A stretch of DNA of 64,000 nt from Gammaproteobacteria bacterium. GTDB lineage: Bacteria > Pseudomonadota > Gammaproteobacteria > Steroidobacterales > Rariloculaceae. The notes beneath the pieces are model-generated. The model saw nothing but the letters and a program-made list of their open reading frames with translations, was not told the origin of the DNA and did not search any database. This document shows, piece by piece, positions 27,932 through 36,207 of the stretch. Position 1 is the first letter of the stretch. Every line of letters begins with the position of its first letter. The DNA lies in contig JAJEFE010000146.1 of NCBI GenBank assembly GCA_022820625.1, positions 21,458-85,457 of the forward strand, read 5' to 3'. Position numbers and translations under genes: made by a program.

Positions 27932-28696
27932 TCACTGGTCGGTTGCCGCTGCTATCGATTGGCGCGTCACGCGCGATTCATCATCCCTGGGTATGACCGT
28001 CAGTTGCACGCGACGTTCCATGGCGAGCCCGTCGAGATCGTTCTCCGCCGCCGACGAATGCTGCTCGCCGTAGGAATTCACGCTGATCCGCTCCGCCGGG
28101 ACACCGGCGCGAATCAACGTCTCCATGACCGCGGCAGCGCGCTGCGCGGATAGCAGCTCATTGTGATCGGTCTCACCGCGGGAATCGGCGTAGCCCTCAA
28201 TGCGCACCAGCATGCCGTCCAGTTCGGCCAGCGCACCCGCCAACCGTACCAACCGCCGCTGGGTCTCGTCGGGAAGCGTGTCCTCGTCCGTCCTGAAGAG
28301 CACCTGGACATCCAGCGCGTCGCGAACCGCGGCCCGCAGTTGGCGTGTTTCCTGGCGCGAACGGGACTCCAGTTCCGCCACCTGCGATTCCATGGAAGAA
28401 ACCTGTTGCTCGGCATCGTTCAGCAAGCCGTCGAGTTCCGTCACCCGCGTCTCCGACGCCATCCAGTTCTGCTCGAATTCATCCCGCGCCTGACCCTGCT
28501 GGTGGAACTGGTCGCCCAGCCAGGCGCCCACCGCGGCGCCGACGATGAATCCCACCGGGCCGCCGGCCGCCGCACCGATGGCCCCGCCGCTGCCGATGCC
28601 GATGGTTTCGTACGTGGAAGTCCTTGTTTCGTCCGCTGCCCAACCTGCGGTCGAAAACGCGGCGGCAACCAAAAGGACGATTGCGTTTCTGATCAT
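27932..28696 (-). CDS. OmpA-family peptidoglycan-binding protein with glycine zipper
   Basis: A 254-residue exported protein. It has a signal peptide (MIRNAIVLLVAAAFSTAGWA), a glycine-zipper hairpin (about 33-68: IGIGSGGAIGAAAGG, then PVGFIVGAAVGAWLG), a coiled-coil region (70-125) and an OmpA C-terminal domain. The domain keeps the peptidoglycan-binding pattern GYADSRGETDHNELLSAQRA, with the Asp and Arg that hold the peptide stem. Start set by AGAGGAG 7 bases upstream. It is the last gene on this strand, 341 bases downstream of the vWA/ExbB cluster with a large palindrome between. A Pal-like role in that system is inferred. Confidence 0.9.
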   Translation of the reverse strand: MIRNAIVLLVAAAFSTAGWAADETRTSTYETIGIGSGGAIGAAAGGPVGFIVGAAVGAWLGDQFHQQGQARDEFEQNWMASETRVTELDGLLNDAEQQVSSMESQVAELESRSRQETRQLRAAVRDALDVQVLFRTDEDTLPDETQRRLVRLAGALAELDGMLVRIEGYADSRGETDHNELLSAQRAAAVMETLIRAGVPAERISVNSYGEQHSSAAENDLDGLAMERRVQLTVIPRDDESRVTRQSIAAATDQ

Positions 28697-28864
28697 GGCG
28701 TTACTCCTCTGTCTGTCTGCCCGTGCTTTCCTGCACGCCGACATTGAAGCGCAAACGCCGGTCAACTCCATGATGGATCAGGGCAACGAACGTGGCAAAA
28801 ATGATGAATTGTGATGGGTGGCTAACCGGCTCCACATCCGAGACGTCCACAAAACGCATCCCCC

Positions 28865-29015
28865 GCTGCGGGCGCGTGTGCAGATACCGCTTGCGCACTT
28901 AATCTCGCCCGCCATCCCTGGCGGGCTCGAATCGGGGCTCGGCGCTCCTGGCCATCCATGGCCCCGCGCCGAGCCCACGACGTGCGCAAGCGGTATCTGC
29001 ACACGCGCCCGCGGC
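28865..29015. repeat. Large nested palindrome (cloverleaf-like)
   Basis: Arms 28865-28898 and 28982-29015 are inverted and match at 33 of 34 positions. Between them are two hairpins: GCCCGCCA/TGGCGGGC (28907-28914/28919-28926), and GGGCTCGGCGC/GCGCCGAGCCC (28935-28945/28966-28976) whose tip holds GGCCATCCATGGCC. It fills the gap between the last vWA gene and the OmpA-like gene, both minus strand. It could terminate or attenuate the cluster transcript, stabilise the mRNA, or be a mobile palindromic unit. The rest of the 28697-29037 gap shows nothing else. Confidence 0.85.
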
Positions 29016-29037
29016 TAAACTTGCGAATCGCCCGAGA

Positions 29038-30045
29038 TTAACCCCGCCGCAGCGTCGGCAGCGCCACGAACGTGCCGCCGTTTCTCTGGCACAGCTCGCG
29101 CATCAGGACCGCGTAGCGCGCGGACGTTCCCAGCTGGCCGTCGAATGCCACGTAGTAGACGGGAAACGCCACCGCGTGGATCCGCACGCGAGGGGTGCCG
29201 TCCGTGGCAATTCGGTTGCGCCGGTCCACCTCCCGAACCACCGCGTCGATGGACCCCGAGGAGAAATCGTCGCTGTAGACATACAGACTGATCTTTTTTT
29301 CCGGGTCGTAGAACGTATCGATCGCGGCGAGGATGCCTTCGCGGGGGCTGGAGTTCGAAAAGACGCGCCAGTTGCGCAACGCATCGATGATCGATTCGCG
29401 AATCGTCGGCGTATCGGGGATCCACTCGTTGCGGTAGCTCCTGAACATGTAGTCGCCCATGTCGTTCAGGACCTGAATCCCCCTGACCTGGGGATAGACC
29501 TCAAGCGTTTCGCGTATCTGCTGCTGGACCCGATTCCAGGCGTACTGCTGCATGCTCCCGGAAGTATCGATGATGAAGATGATGTACTCGCTGTCCACGG
29601 GGATGCCGCCCACCATGTACTCGTCCGGATCGGGCCGGTAGTCGGCGAGCAGGCGCTGCATCTCCTCCGTGAGACTCTGTCTCGCCAGGACCAGTTCGTT
29701 CTGGATCTCCTCGGCCAGTTCAACACCGTCCAGGGAAGCCAGGAATTCAGCACGGATGCGTTCGAGTTCGTCCTCGAGCTGCGCGATTTCGATCTCGTCG
29801 ACATCCACCCGCTCGACCGTGGCGCTGCGTTCGCGCGTCACCTCTTCGGTCTCGCCCAGAATCTCCTCCAGCTCCTGCTCGTACCGGGCGATCAGGCCCT
29901 CCAGTTCGACATGGCTCTCTTCCAGGCGGATCGGCTCGAAGATCTTGGCGATCACCAGCAACAGAATCACCGCGCCGAATCCGCAGCACACCACGTCCAG
30001 GAACGACAGGCTCCCGGTTTCGATATCGCGTCGGGTCTTGCTCAT
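29038..30045 (-). CDS. Membrane-anchored vWA-domain protein with ExbD/TolR-like N-terminus (second copy)
   Basis: The 335-residue protein starts with a short cytosolic segment, then GSLSFLDVVCCGFGAVILLL (TM with an Asp at its start), a periplasmic coiled coil (about 45-110), and a vWA domain from about 150: FIIDTSGSMQ gives the MIDAS DxSxS. ExbD/TolR proteins have the same layout of N-V-x-P-x-x-D-V at the start of a single TM, so the anchor may pair with the ExbB-like protein. Start set to ATG 30045 (GGAGG 7 bases upstream), overlapping the stop of the upstream vWA gene by 4 bases. Confidence 0.87.
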   Translation of the reverse strand: MSKTRRDIETGSLSFLDVVCCGFGAVILLLVIAKIFEPIRLEESHVELEGLIARYEQELEEILGETEEVTRERSATVERVDVDEIEIAQLEDELERIRAEFLASLDGVELAEEIQNELVLARQSLTEEMQRLLADYRPDPDEYMVGGIPVDSEYIIFIIDTSGSMQQYAWNRVQQQIRETLEVYPQVRGIQVLNDMGDYMFRSYRNEWIPDTPTIRESIIDALRNWRVFSNSSPREGILAAIDTFYDPEKKISLYVYSDDFSSGSIDAVVREVDRRNRIATDGTPRVRIHAVAFPVYYVAFDGQLGTSARYAVLMRELCQRNGGTFVALPTLRRG

Positions 30046-31130
30046 GGCCAATCCTCCGAGGGCGCCATCATCGATCCGCCCGTGTCAAGCGCCATCAGCC
30101 AGTACGCCGGGGCTGCCGACGGATCCCCTTCCATGGCGTAGAGAATGATGTTCACCGGCACATTGAACGGCAGCGACCGCCGGGCCCGCTCGAAGTGCCG
30201 CACGCGCTCCTCCCCGGTTACGCCCGGCCGGTTGGGCGGGACCTCTCCCATGGTGGGCAACCCGTCGACCAGCAGGTAGATGTTATCCGGTCTGGGGTCC
30301 AGCGGACGCATGGCCGCGAAAGCCGCGTGCAGGCTGGTGGGACCCTGCGGTACCGTCTCACCCAGTTTCTCCACCGCCGCATCGAGCTGGCTGCCGTCGA
30401 CGATGGTATGCCATGCCGTGCCGTCTCCATCCAGCAACGACCAGGCCGTGTCGTTGAAGGCGAAAATCTGGATCTCCGTGCCGGGGGGTATCTGGGTCGT
30501 CAGCCAGTCGAGGGTATTCACCACCTGGCGCCACTTGGGCGCCTGCAGTTGCTGCTCTTCGCTCATGTTGCGGCGCCGGAAGATGTTGACCACCGTGCGG
30601 TCCAGCATGCTGGTGGAGGCATCGACGAGAATGACCACGCGCTGCCCGCCCATTCGCAGGCCCGTCAGGTATTGACGATTGCCTTCACCGGTGAAGCCTC
30701 GCAGGCGATCGCCGGCAATCTGCGGCGTCTGGGCGTCGGCCAGGCGCTCGGTTTCCGCTTCCAGTTCCTCCAGTTCCGCGCGCAGGCGCTCGATGATCTC
30801 GTCCCTCGTCGAACTGTCCGCGTTGATCGCGTCGGACTCCTCCTCGATGTTGCGGATTTCGGTGACGATCTGTTCCCGCCGGTCCCTGAGAATGGACCAT
30901 TGCTCGATCAGGCGAACCAGGTCCTCCTTCATCTCGACCAGGTTTCGGCGCCCGGTGAGCACCTTGAGTTCCATCCGGTCCACTTCGCTGGCCAGGTCGT
31001 CCAGGGTATCCTCGCGGCGAAGGTCGATATTGGCGTTGATGATCATGAAGAACAGGATCACCGCCCCGAATCCGCAGGTCATCGCGTCCAGGAAGGACAG
31101 CGAAAAGACGTTCATCTGCTTACGGGCCAT
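30042..31130 (-). CDS. Membrane-anchored vWA-domain protein with ExbD/TolR-like N-terminus (first copy)
   Basis: The 362-residue protein begins MARKQMNVFSLSFLDAMTCG, followed by FGAVILFFMIINANI. This resembles the ExbD/TolR start (NVTPLVDVMLVLLVIFM) including the intramembrane Asp. A long charged coiled coil (about 35-130) leads to a vWA domain with VILVDASTSMLD (MIDAS) and later YLLVDGLPTMGE. It is a paralogue of the next gene. It overlaps that gene by 4 bases and the actin-fold/FHA gene by 11 bases. The ATG at 31130 follows GAGG. Confidence 0.87.
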   Translation of the reverse strand: MARKQMNVFSLSFLDAMTCGFGAVILFFMIINANIDLRREDTLDDLASEVDRMELKVLTGRRNLVEMKEDLVRLIEQWSILRDRREQIVTEIRNIEEESDAINADSSTRDEIIERLRAELEELEAETERLADAQTPQIAGDRLRGFTGEGNRQYLTGLRMGGQRVVILVDASTSMLDRTVVNIFRRRNMSEEQQLQAPKWRQVVNTLDWLTTQIPPGTEIQIFAFNDTAWSLLDGDGTAWHTIVDGSQLDAAVEKLGETVPQGPTSLHAAFAAMRPLDPRPDNIYLLVDGLPTMGEVPPNRPGVTGEERVRHFERARRSLPFNVPVNIILYAMEGDPSAAPAYWLMALDTGGSMMAPSEDWP

Positions 31131-32523
31131 CGTGCGCCTCCACCGAAATGACCTGCAGTTCTTCGCCGGGCGAACCCACGCGAATGACATCGGCCGGACG
31201 CAGAACCGTTTCGCCGCGAACGCGCTTCTCGTTGACGAATGTCCCGAAGCGGCTGCTGTCCTTCAGACGCAATTCCCCGTCCCGCCGGGCGACCTCGCAG
31301 TGGGCGCGGGACACCGCCTGGTGCTGATCGTCGATGACGATCGTGCGGCGCCCGTTGACGGCTTCCCGGCCAATGTGCAACGCACTTTGCCCCACGGGAA
31401 GCGCAACGCCACGGTGCACGACATGCGTAGCCGCACCTTCGGCATCCGGCACCGGCGGCGGCTCATTGACAGGTTCGACCTCCTCGACCGTCAAGGGTCC
31501 GTCCCGCTCCGGTTCGAGCCGCCACGGCAGCCGCTTGAGCAGCTTCACCTGACCGGAAGCCGAACCCAGCCGATCGACGCACACCAGGGCCCCCATCACG
31601 GCGGCATCGCGAGGCAGGGTCACGATTCGGGTATCGTCAAGGCGTTTCAATTCGGATTCCAGACCCGGAAGACGCCCGACACGGTGAGACACCTGCAGCG
31701 TGAGGCTGGCGCCCGGCTCCCGTTGTTGCGCCACGAATTGGACCACCGCGCGCCAGGCGCCGGCTGCGACGCCGAGCACTTGTTTGCGGTCCAACCGGAC
31801 GATGCGTTCCTCTCCGCCGAACGTCAGTCCGAGTTCGACGTCGTCGTCGCTGTGCAGCGCAGCCAGCGACTCCGGCAACCGGTCGTAGACGAGCTGCTCG
31901 GATTCGGCGCGGTGAAATGGATCGAAGCGCGTCTGCAGCACGAACATTTCCGCCACGCGCTTGGCCCAGAGATCCATCAGCGACACAAGCCCGATGCCGT
32001 TCAGCGCCTCCTCCGGATCGGCGGCAACGCCATCGCCCTGCCTCAGTCCCGTCGCAGAGAAGCGGTGCAGGTGGACATCCAGGTGGACCAGCTGGCACCC
32101 CGGCCACGGGCGTGCACTGGCCGCTGCGGCCGCGTTGACCATCGCCCGAACCGGCATCCGGCATTCCTGAACCAGCCCCAGCAGCAAACCCAGTTGCTCC
32201 CGGTTGTAGTGGCCCGGCACGACGAGTACCGCCTGCTTGCCCGAGCCGCCGAACCGGCTCCACAATGCGTCCAGTTGCCTGTAGGCGAGTTCCGCAGAAC
32301 TGCCGACACCTTCAATTCCCGCGCTTTCGGGGTCCAGGCTCAGGTTTTCCCAATAGCGATTGCTGGTTTGCCGGGGACGCAGCCGCGCCTGGGCGTATGC
32401 CGTGGCCCCGGTGAGGCACTTGCCGCCCTCCATCGAAGCGTAACCGGGCTCCACGGCCAGCACGCCGGAACCATCGGCGACGGTCAACCCCGCGTCATTG
32501 ATCTCGATGGCCAGCGTGTTCAC
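31120..32523 (-). CDS. Actin/Hsp70-fold ATPase-like protein with C-terminal FHA domain
   Basis: A 467-residue cytosolic protein with GTG start. The N-terminal 330 residues look like a degenerate actin/Hsp70/FtsA fold: MNTLAIEINDAGLTVADGSG at the start, VLVVPGHYNREQLGLLLGLV, NAAAAASARPW and LVHLDVHLHRFSATGL occupy the phosphate/connect positions. About 375-460 is an FHA domain: ALHIGREAV, AVSRAHCEV and SSRFGTFVNEKRV hold the conserved GR, SRxH and FVN residues that bind phosphothreonine. With the kinase encoded upstream in the same cluster, phospho-dependent recruitment is a reasonable inference. Confidence 0.82.
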   Translation of the reverse strand: MNTLAIEINDAGLTVADGSGVLAVEPGYASMEGGKCLTGATAYAQARLRPRQTSNRYWENLSLDPESAGIEGVGSSAELAYRQLDALWSRFGGSGKQAVLVVPGHYNREQLGLLLGLVQECRMPVRAMVNAAAAASARPWPGCQLVHLDVHLHRFSATGLRQGDGVAADPEEALNGIGLVSLMDLWAKRVAEMFVLQTRFDPFHRAESEQLVYDRLPESLAALHSDDDVELGLTFGGEERIVRLDRKQVLGVAAGAWRAVVQFVAQQREPGASLTLQVSHRVGRLPGLESELKRLDDTRIVTLPRDAAVMGALVCVDRLGSASGQVKLLKRLPWRLEPERDGPLTVEEVEPVNEPPPVPDAEGAATHVVHRGVALPVGQSALHIGREAVNGRRTIVIDDQHQAVSRAHCEVARRDGELRLKDSSRFGTFVNEKRVRGETVLRPADVIRVGSPGEELQVISVEAHDGP

Positions 32524-32558
32524 TGTTCGCTACGTCCCGTTGTCAGCCCGCCTGCCCG

Positions 32559-33365
32559 TCAGCTCCTGCCCCGTACCTGCATGTGCCTGATCAGATTGTG
32601 GTCGATGTACGTCTGCGTATCGAAGACCTGGCGCTCCTGGAGCAGCTGCAACTGGTGCACCAGGAACATGACCACGATGGAGATCAGCAGTGCGATGAAC
32701 GTGCTGTTGAAGGCCGTGCCCAGGCTTTCGGTCACGCCGGCGATATCGCCGTCCACGGCCCGGTGCGCCTGGCTCAGGGCCTCACCGATACCCCGGACGG
32801 TGCCGATAAATCCCACCGAAGGGATGGCCCAGGCGATGTACCGGATCATGGAGAGCTCCGATTCCAGGCGCTCGCCCTCCGACTCGCAGAGCGTATTCGC
32901 CACCGAAGAGACGTCCTGAACGTTTCGTGTCGACCCGAAGCGCTCCAGGGACGAGAGCATCACCCGCGGCAACAGCATCCCGCGCAACTGGTCCGGCAGG
33001 GACTGAATATTGCGTGCATACTCCCGGGTATCCTCGGGGAGGATGCGGACCCCCTCCGGCACGGGCACCAGTTCCTCCTGCAGCAACTTGCGTTCTCCGA
33101 CCGCCCTGAACGCCTTGAAGCCCATGATCGAGAAGGCCCAGAACATGAGCACGAAACACGCCTCCTGCTCGAAATCCCGAATGAGAACGTACAGCGAGCG
33201 CTCGGGGGTGTAGGTCTCGTCCTGCTCGATCAGCATGGCCTGCTCGGCCATGACCGCCGTGGCCTGGGGGCGGATCAGCGTCACGTACACGGCGTGTACG
33301 ATGATCACCGCGATGATCAGCGCGAAAACCTGGTAAAGGAATTCGCTGGAAAAACTTCGGTTCAT
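32559..33365 (-). CDS. MotA/TolQ/ExbB-family proton channel protein
   Basis: The 268-residue protein has about four transmembrane segments (residues 12-32, 68-86, 172-192, 210-235), more than the three of ExbB/TolQ. The channel signature is clear: AIPSVGFIGTVRGIGEALSQ followed by SLGTAFNSTFIALLISIVVM, matching the LLGTVxG and ALxTTxxGL segments that line the proton pathway. The loop between TM2 and TM3 is cytosolic and large. In known systems an ExbD/TolR/MotB partner supplies an Asp helix; the two vWA proteins just downstream are the only candidates here. Confidence 0.9.
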   Translation of the reverse strand: MNRSFSSEFLYQVFALIIAVIIVHAVYVTLIRPQATAVMAEQAMLIEQDETYTPERSLYVLIRDFEQEACFVLMFWAFSIMGFKAFRAVGERKLLQEELVPVPEGVRILPEDTREYARNIQSLPDQLRGMLLPRVMLSSLERFGSTRNVQDVSSVANTLCESEGERLESELSMIRYIAWAIPSVGFIGTVRGIGEALSQAHRAVDGDIAGVTESLGTAFNSTFIALLISIVVMFLVHQLQLLQERQVFDTQTYIDHNLIRHMQVRGRS

Positions 33366-33382
33366 CTGCGTCCTGCCTGAGT

Positions 33383-33709
33383 CTAAAAGTCCACCGGAAA
33401 CGTCACGGGTTCGTCCGCGCGGATGTTTTGGCTGGGGACAAAGAGTTCATCAAGGGGCGGGACTTCCGGAAAAGCCTCACCGGCTTCGGTCGCGCCGGCT
33501 TCGGTCGCGCCCGCATCCGCGATGACTTCGGGTTGTTCCTCGCTACCCGCTTCCGCCTCTTCGCCCGCCGCGGCGGAATCGTCCTCGGCTGCAACCTCTT
33601 GCTGCGCGTCCGCTGCAGCCGAGTTTTCCTCCGCAACCTCCTGCGCAATGCCGGCGAAAATCCACAATCCCAACAATCCGGCGGCGCAGATTCGTATTAC
33701 CGCAGTCAC
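33383..33709 (-). CDS. Small exported acidic Ala/Glu-rich protein
   Basis: A 108-residue protein from a GTG start with GGAGG 7 bases upstream. A hydrophobic signal or anchor (IRICAAGLLGLWIFAGIAQ) is followed by a low-complexity Ala/Glu-rich region (about 25-80) and a conserved-looking tail ending DELFVPSQNIRADEPVTFPVDF in two parts. No family is recognised. It is embedded between the FHA/PEGA/FGE gene and the channel gene with short spacing, so it is likely part of the same envelope complex. Confidence 0.75.
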   Translation of the reverse strand: MTAVIRICAAGLLGLWIFAGIAQEVAEENSAAADAQQEVAAEDDSAAAGEEAEAGSEEQPEVIADAGATEAGATEAGEAFPEVPPLDELFVPSQNIRADEPVTFPVDF

Positions 33710-33771
33710 GTTGATACCTCCGCAATATGGCCATCGGCCGCCAAATAACATTTGACCATGCTACATCGAAA

Positions 33772-36207
33772 TCATTCCAGGTTGCGCGCGATCCTGAAGC
33801 CGGTCCATTCGTCTCCGTCGGCGCTGAAACCCCGGGACGCCATGCGCAATTCGGTCACCGTCGCGCCGCGCCAACTGGGTCCCCTGACCACTCTGAATCG
33901 CCCGTCCACGGGCCCGAGCGGATCCTCGACCACCGCCTCGGTCTCGGTCCGGCCGACCTCATAGTAGTCTTGAACCCATTCCGAAACATTACCACCGAGG
34001 TCGAAAATCCCCAGCGGATTGGCCGGGAAGCTCCCGGACGGAGCCGACACGACGTAACCGTCGTTATAGGTAACCAGAGTTGTGGGCAGCAACTGCCTGG
34101 CTGAAATGTCGGCGAAATTTCCGATCCGGTCGGGCGGAGGCAGCTCCGCGCCCCATGCATAAATCAGGGGTTCCTCGCGGTTGGCAAAGCGGGCTGCCCA
34201 CGCCCATTCAGCTTCGCTGGGCAGACGGTAACCGCTGCGCAGCGGCCGGACCGGCAACCATGTGCCGTCGGCCTCTTCATAGACGGGTTGCAGCCCGTCC
34301 GTGATACTCAACCAGTTCATGAACTGCGCCACCTGTTCCCAGGTTATCCGAACTACCGGCTGTTCGTCGCCGTCCAGCGATTCGCCAGAGAACGAGCCCG
34401 AATCATGCTCGGGATCGAACTGCCGGAATTCCGCGTTGCTGACCTCCCTTGCTCCCAGGTAAAACCCTTCGGTAAGCCTGACGGCGCGCAACGCCTCGTT
34501 GGATCGGCGTCCCTGTTCGCGGCGCGATGACCCCATGGTGAACTCGCCCGGCAGCACCAAACGCAACTCCTGACCGAGGCTTGTCTGGACGAGCTGCGGG
34601 TACCCGGCTCCGGTCACCGTATTCTGCGCAACCAGAGTCACGTCCCAACGTTGGGGAAAGCCGGTCCGTGGCGTCACGGTTGTCAACTGCGAGGCATACC
34701 CGTCAAGCCGGATTTCCAGTTCATGGAGCACCGCGAGCAGGTTGAGCTGCCTCGGCGCGACACCAGCGAATTCGCCGTCGACATAGATCTCCGCAGCCTC
34801 CGGGTCGGTCACCACTTCGATCATGCCGAATTGCGCCGTCAGCGGGACTTCCAGCCGCCGGCCGCTGTCCGCCTCCACGGAAAGCTCCCGGGTCTCGGTA
34901 TCGTAGCCGGGTCTGGTCAGGGTGATGGCGTGCGGGCGGCCCGGCCGGAGCCTCAGGGTCAGCGGTGTCGCGCCCTGGTACTCGCCGTTGACGCTGACCG
35001 CCGCGCCTGCGGGGTCGGTGACCAGTTCCACCCGCCCGTCGGCCTGGGTCAGGATGACCTCGGGTACGCTCAGCGGCTGGTCGGCAAGCACCGTGATCGT
35101 GTCGCGCCACGCGTTGTAACCCGCAAGCCGCAACTCCACTTGCCGCTCGCCGGCGCCCAGTTCCAGTTCAGCCGGGGTGGTCGCCATGGCGGTGCCGTCC
35201 ACCAGCACCTGAGCGCCATCCGGCCGGCTGCTCAGGCTGACCGGCGCCCAGTTCGGGGTCAGTTCGGCGGCAAGACTCTGCCGCCGGCCCTCGCCGAACA
35301 CATCGAGCTCCAGCACCTCGGAAAGGAACCGCTCGGCGATGAACTCCACCCGGCGCCGGCCCGGCTCGACTTCCACGTCGGTCAGCGGGGCGGTACCGAT
35401 GGAAACGCCGTCCACGTGGATATCCGCCGCCACGTCCGGTTCCGTGGTGAATGTGATGAGCCCGGGGAGCTTGGCCAGTTCGAGCTCCACCGTCTGGGCG
35501 GGCAACTGGCCAACCTCGATGACCACATCCAGTTCATGGTAGCCGTCCCGCCGGGCGACCACGCGATGGGATCCGGATCGAACCAGGAACCTGTCGCCGA
35601 TGCGGAACTTGAACAGCGTACCCGGCAAACCGACTTCATCCGCCAGCGGTACGGTCACCAGTTGCACGGACTTTGCCGTGAAGGCAAACCACCCGGCGAT
35701 CGCCAGTACGCCGAAGGCCGTGCCCACGATGACGGCGGTGCGCCGTTTACGCCCGCCGTGATCCACGGCCGTCTCGCTCATGCCCGGCCGGAACGCGATG
35801 GGCTCCACCGCGACGTCGTCGTCTTCGGATATCTCCAGGGCCAGCTCTTCAAGATCCGGCGGCGCCGTATCGCCGCCGGTCACCTGGCCCTCGATCGACA
35901 GTTCCAGCCGCTCGCCCCGCAAACCGCAGTGGGCCCGCGCGGTGTCCAGCGCGATCATCTGACCGTCCCTGAGCCAACGTGACCCGGTGACGAGCTCGCC
36001 GTCCAGGCGCAGTCCACGGGTATTCTTGCCCGGCTGGACGAAATAGGCACCGTCAAGGGTGCCGATCTGCAGCGAGCCTGAAATACCTTGCAAGCGGATA
36101 TCGCACTCCGGACCGCCGCCGATGAGTACCGGCAATTCGGCGGCCGAAAACCGTCGTTCTTCGCCTCCAACCCTTGCGGTCAGCACGCAGCGATCGATAT
36201 CCGCCAT
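33772..36207 (-). CDS. FHA-like / transmembrane / PEGA repeats / FGE-fold protein
   Basis: An 811-residue fusion. Residues about 10-110 resemble an FHA domain (LPVLIGGGPECDIRL) but lack SRxH. A TM helix lies near 160-180 (AVIVGTAFGVLAIAGWFAF). Four PEGA repeats follow (about 245-530), each with a DP/RPDGAxVxVDG turn and GY, e.g. TDPEAAEIYVDGEFAGVAP. The last 260 residues are a formylglycine-generating-enzyme fold (GEFTMGSSRREQGRRSNEA, YRLPSEAEWAWAARF, FDLGGNVSEWVQDYYE, VVRGPSWRG). The paired cysteines of FGE near the C-terminus are absent, so sulfatase activation is unlikely. ATG overlaps the upstream TGA. Confidence 0.87.
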   Translation of the reverse strand: MADIDRCVLTARVGGEERRFSAAELPVLIGGGPECDIRLQGISGSLQIGTLDGAYFVQPGKNTRGLRLDGELVTGSRWLRDGQMIALDTARAHCGLRGERLELSIEGQVTGGDTAPPDLEELALEISEDDDVAVEPIAFRPGMSETAVDHGGRKRRTAVIVGTAFGVLAIAGWFAFTAKSVQLVTVPLADEVGLPGTLFKFRIGDRFLVRSGSHRVVARRDGYHELDVVIEVGQLPAQTVELELAKLPGLITFTTEPDVAADIHVDGVSIGTAPLTDVEVEPGRRRVEFIAERFLSEVLELDVFGEGRRQSLAAELTPNWAPVSLSSRPDGAQVLVDGTAMATTPAELELGAGERQVELRLAGYNAWRDTITVLADQPLSVPEVILTQADGRVELVTDPAGAAVSVNGEYQGATPLTLRLRPGRPHAITLTRPGYDTETRELSVEADSGRRLEVPLTAQFGMIEVVTDPEAAEIYVDGEFAGVAPRQLNLLAVLHELEIRLDGYASQLTTVTPRTGFPQRWDVTLVAQNTVTGAGYPQLVQTSLGQELRLVLPGEFTMGSSRREQGRRSNEALRAVRLTEGFYLGAREVSNAEFRQFDPEHDSGSFSGESLDGDEQPVVRITWEQVAQFMNWLSITDGLQPVYEEADGTWLPVRPLRSGYRLPSEAEWAWAARFANREEPLIYAWGAELPPPDRIGNFADISARQLLPTTLVTYNDGYVVSAPSGSFPANPLGIFDLGGNVSEWVQDYYEVGRTETEAVVEDPLGPVDGRFRVVRGPSWRGATVTELRMASRGFSADGDEWTGFRIARNLE

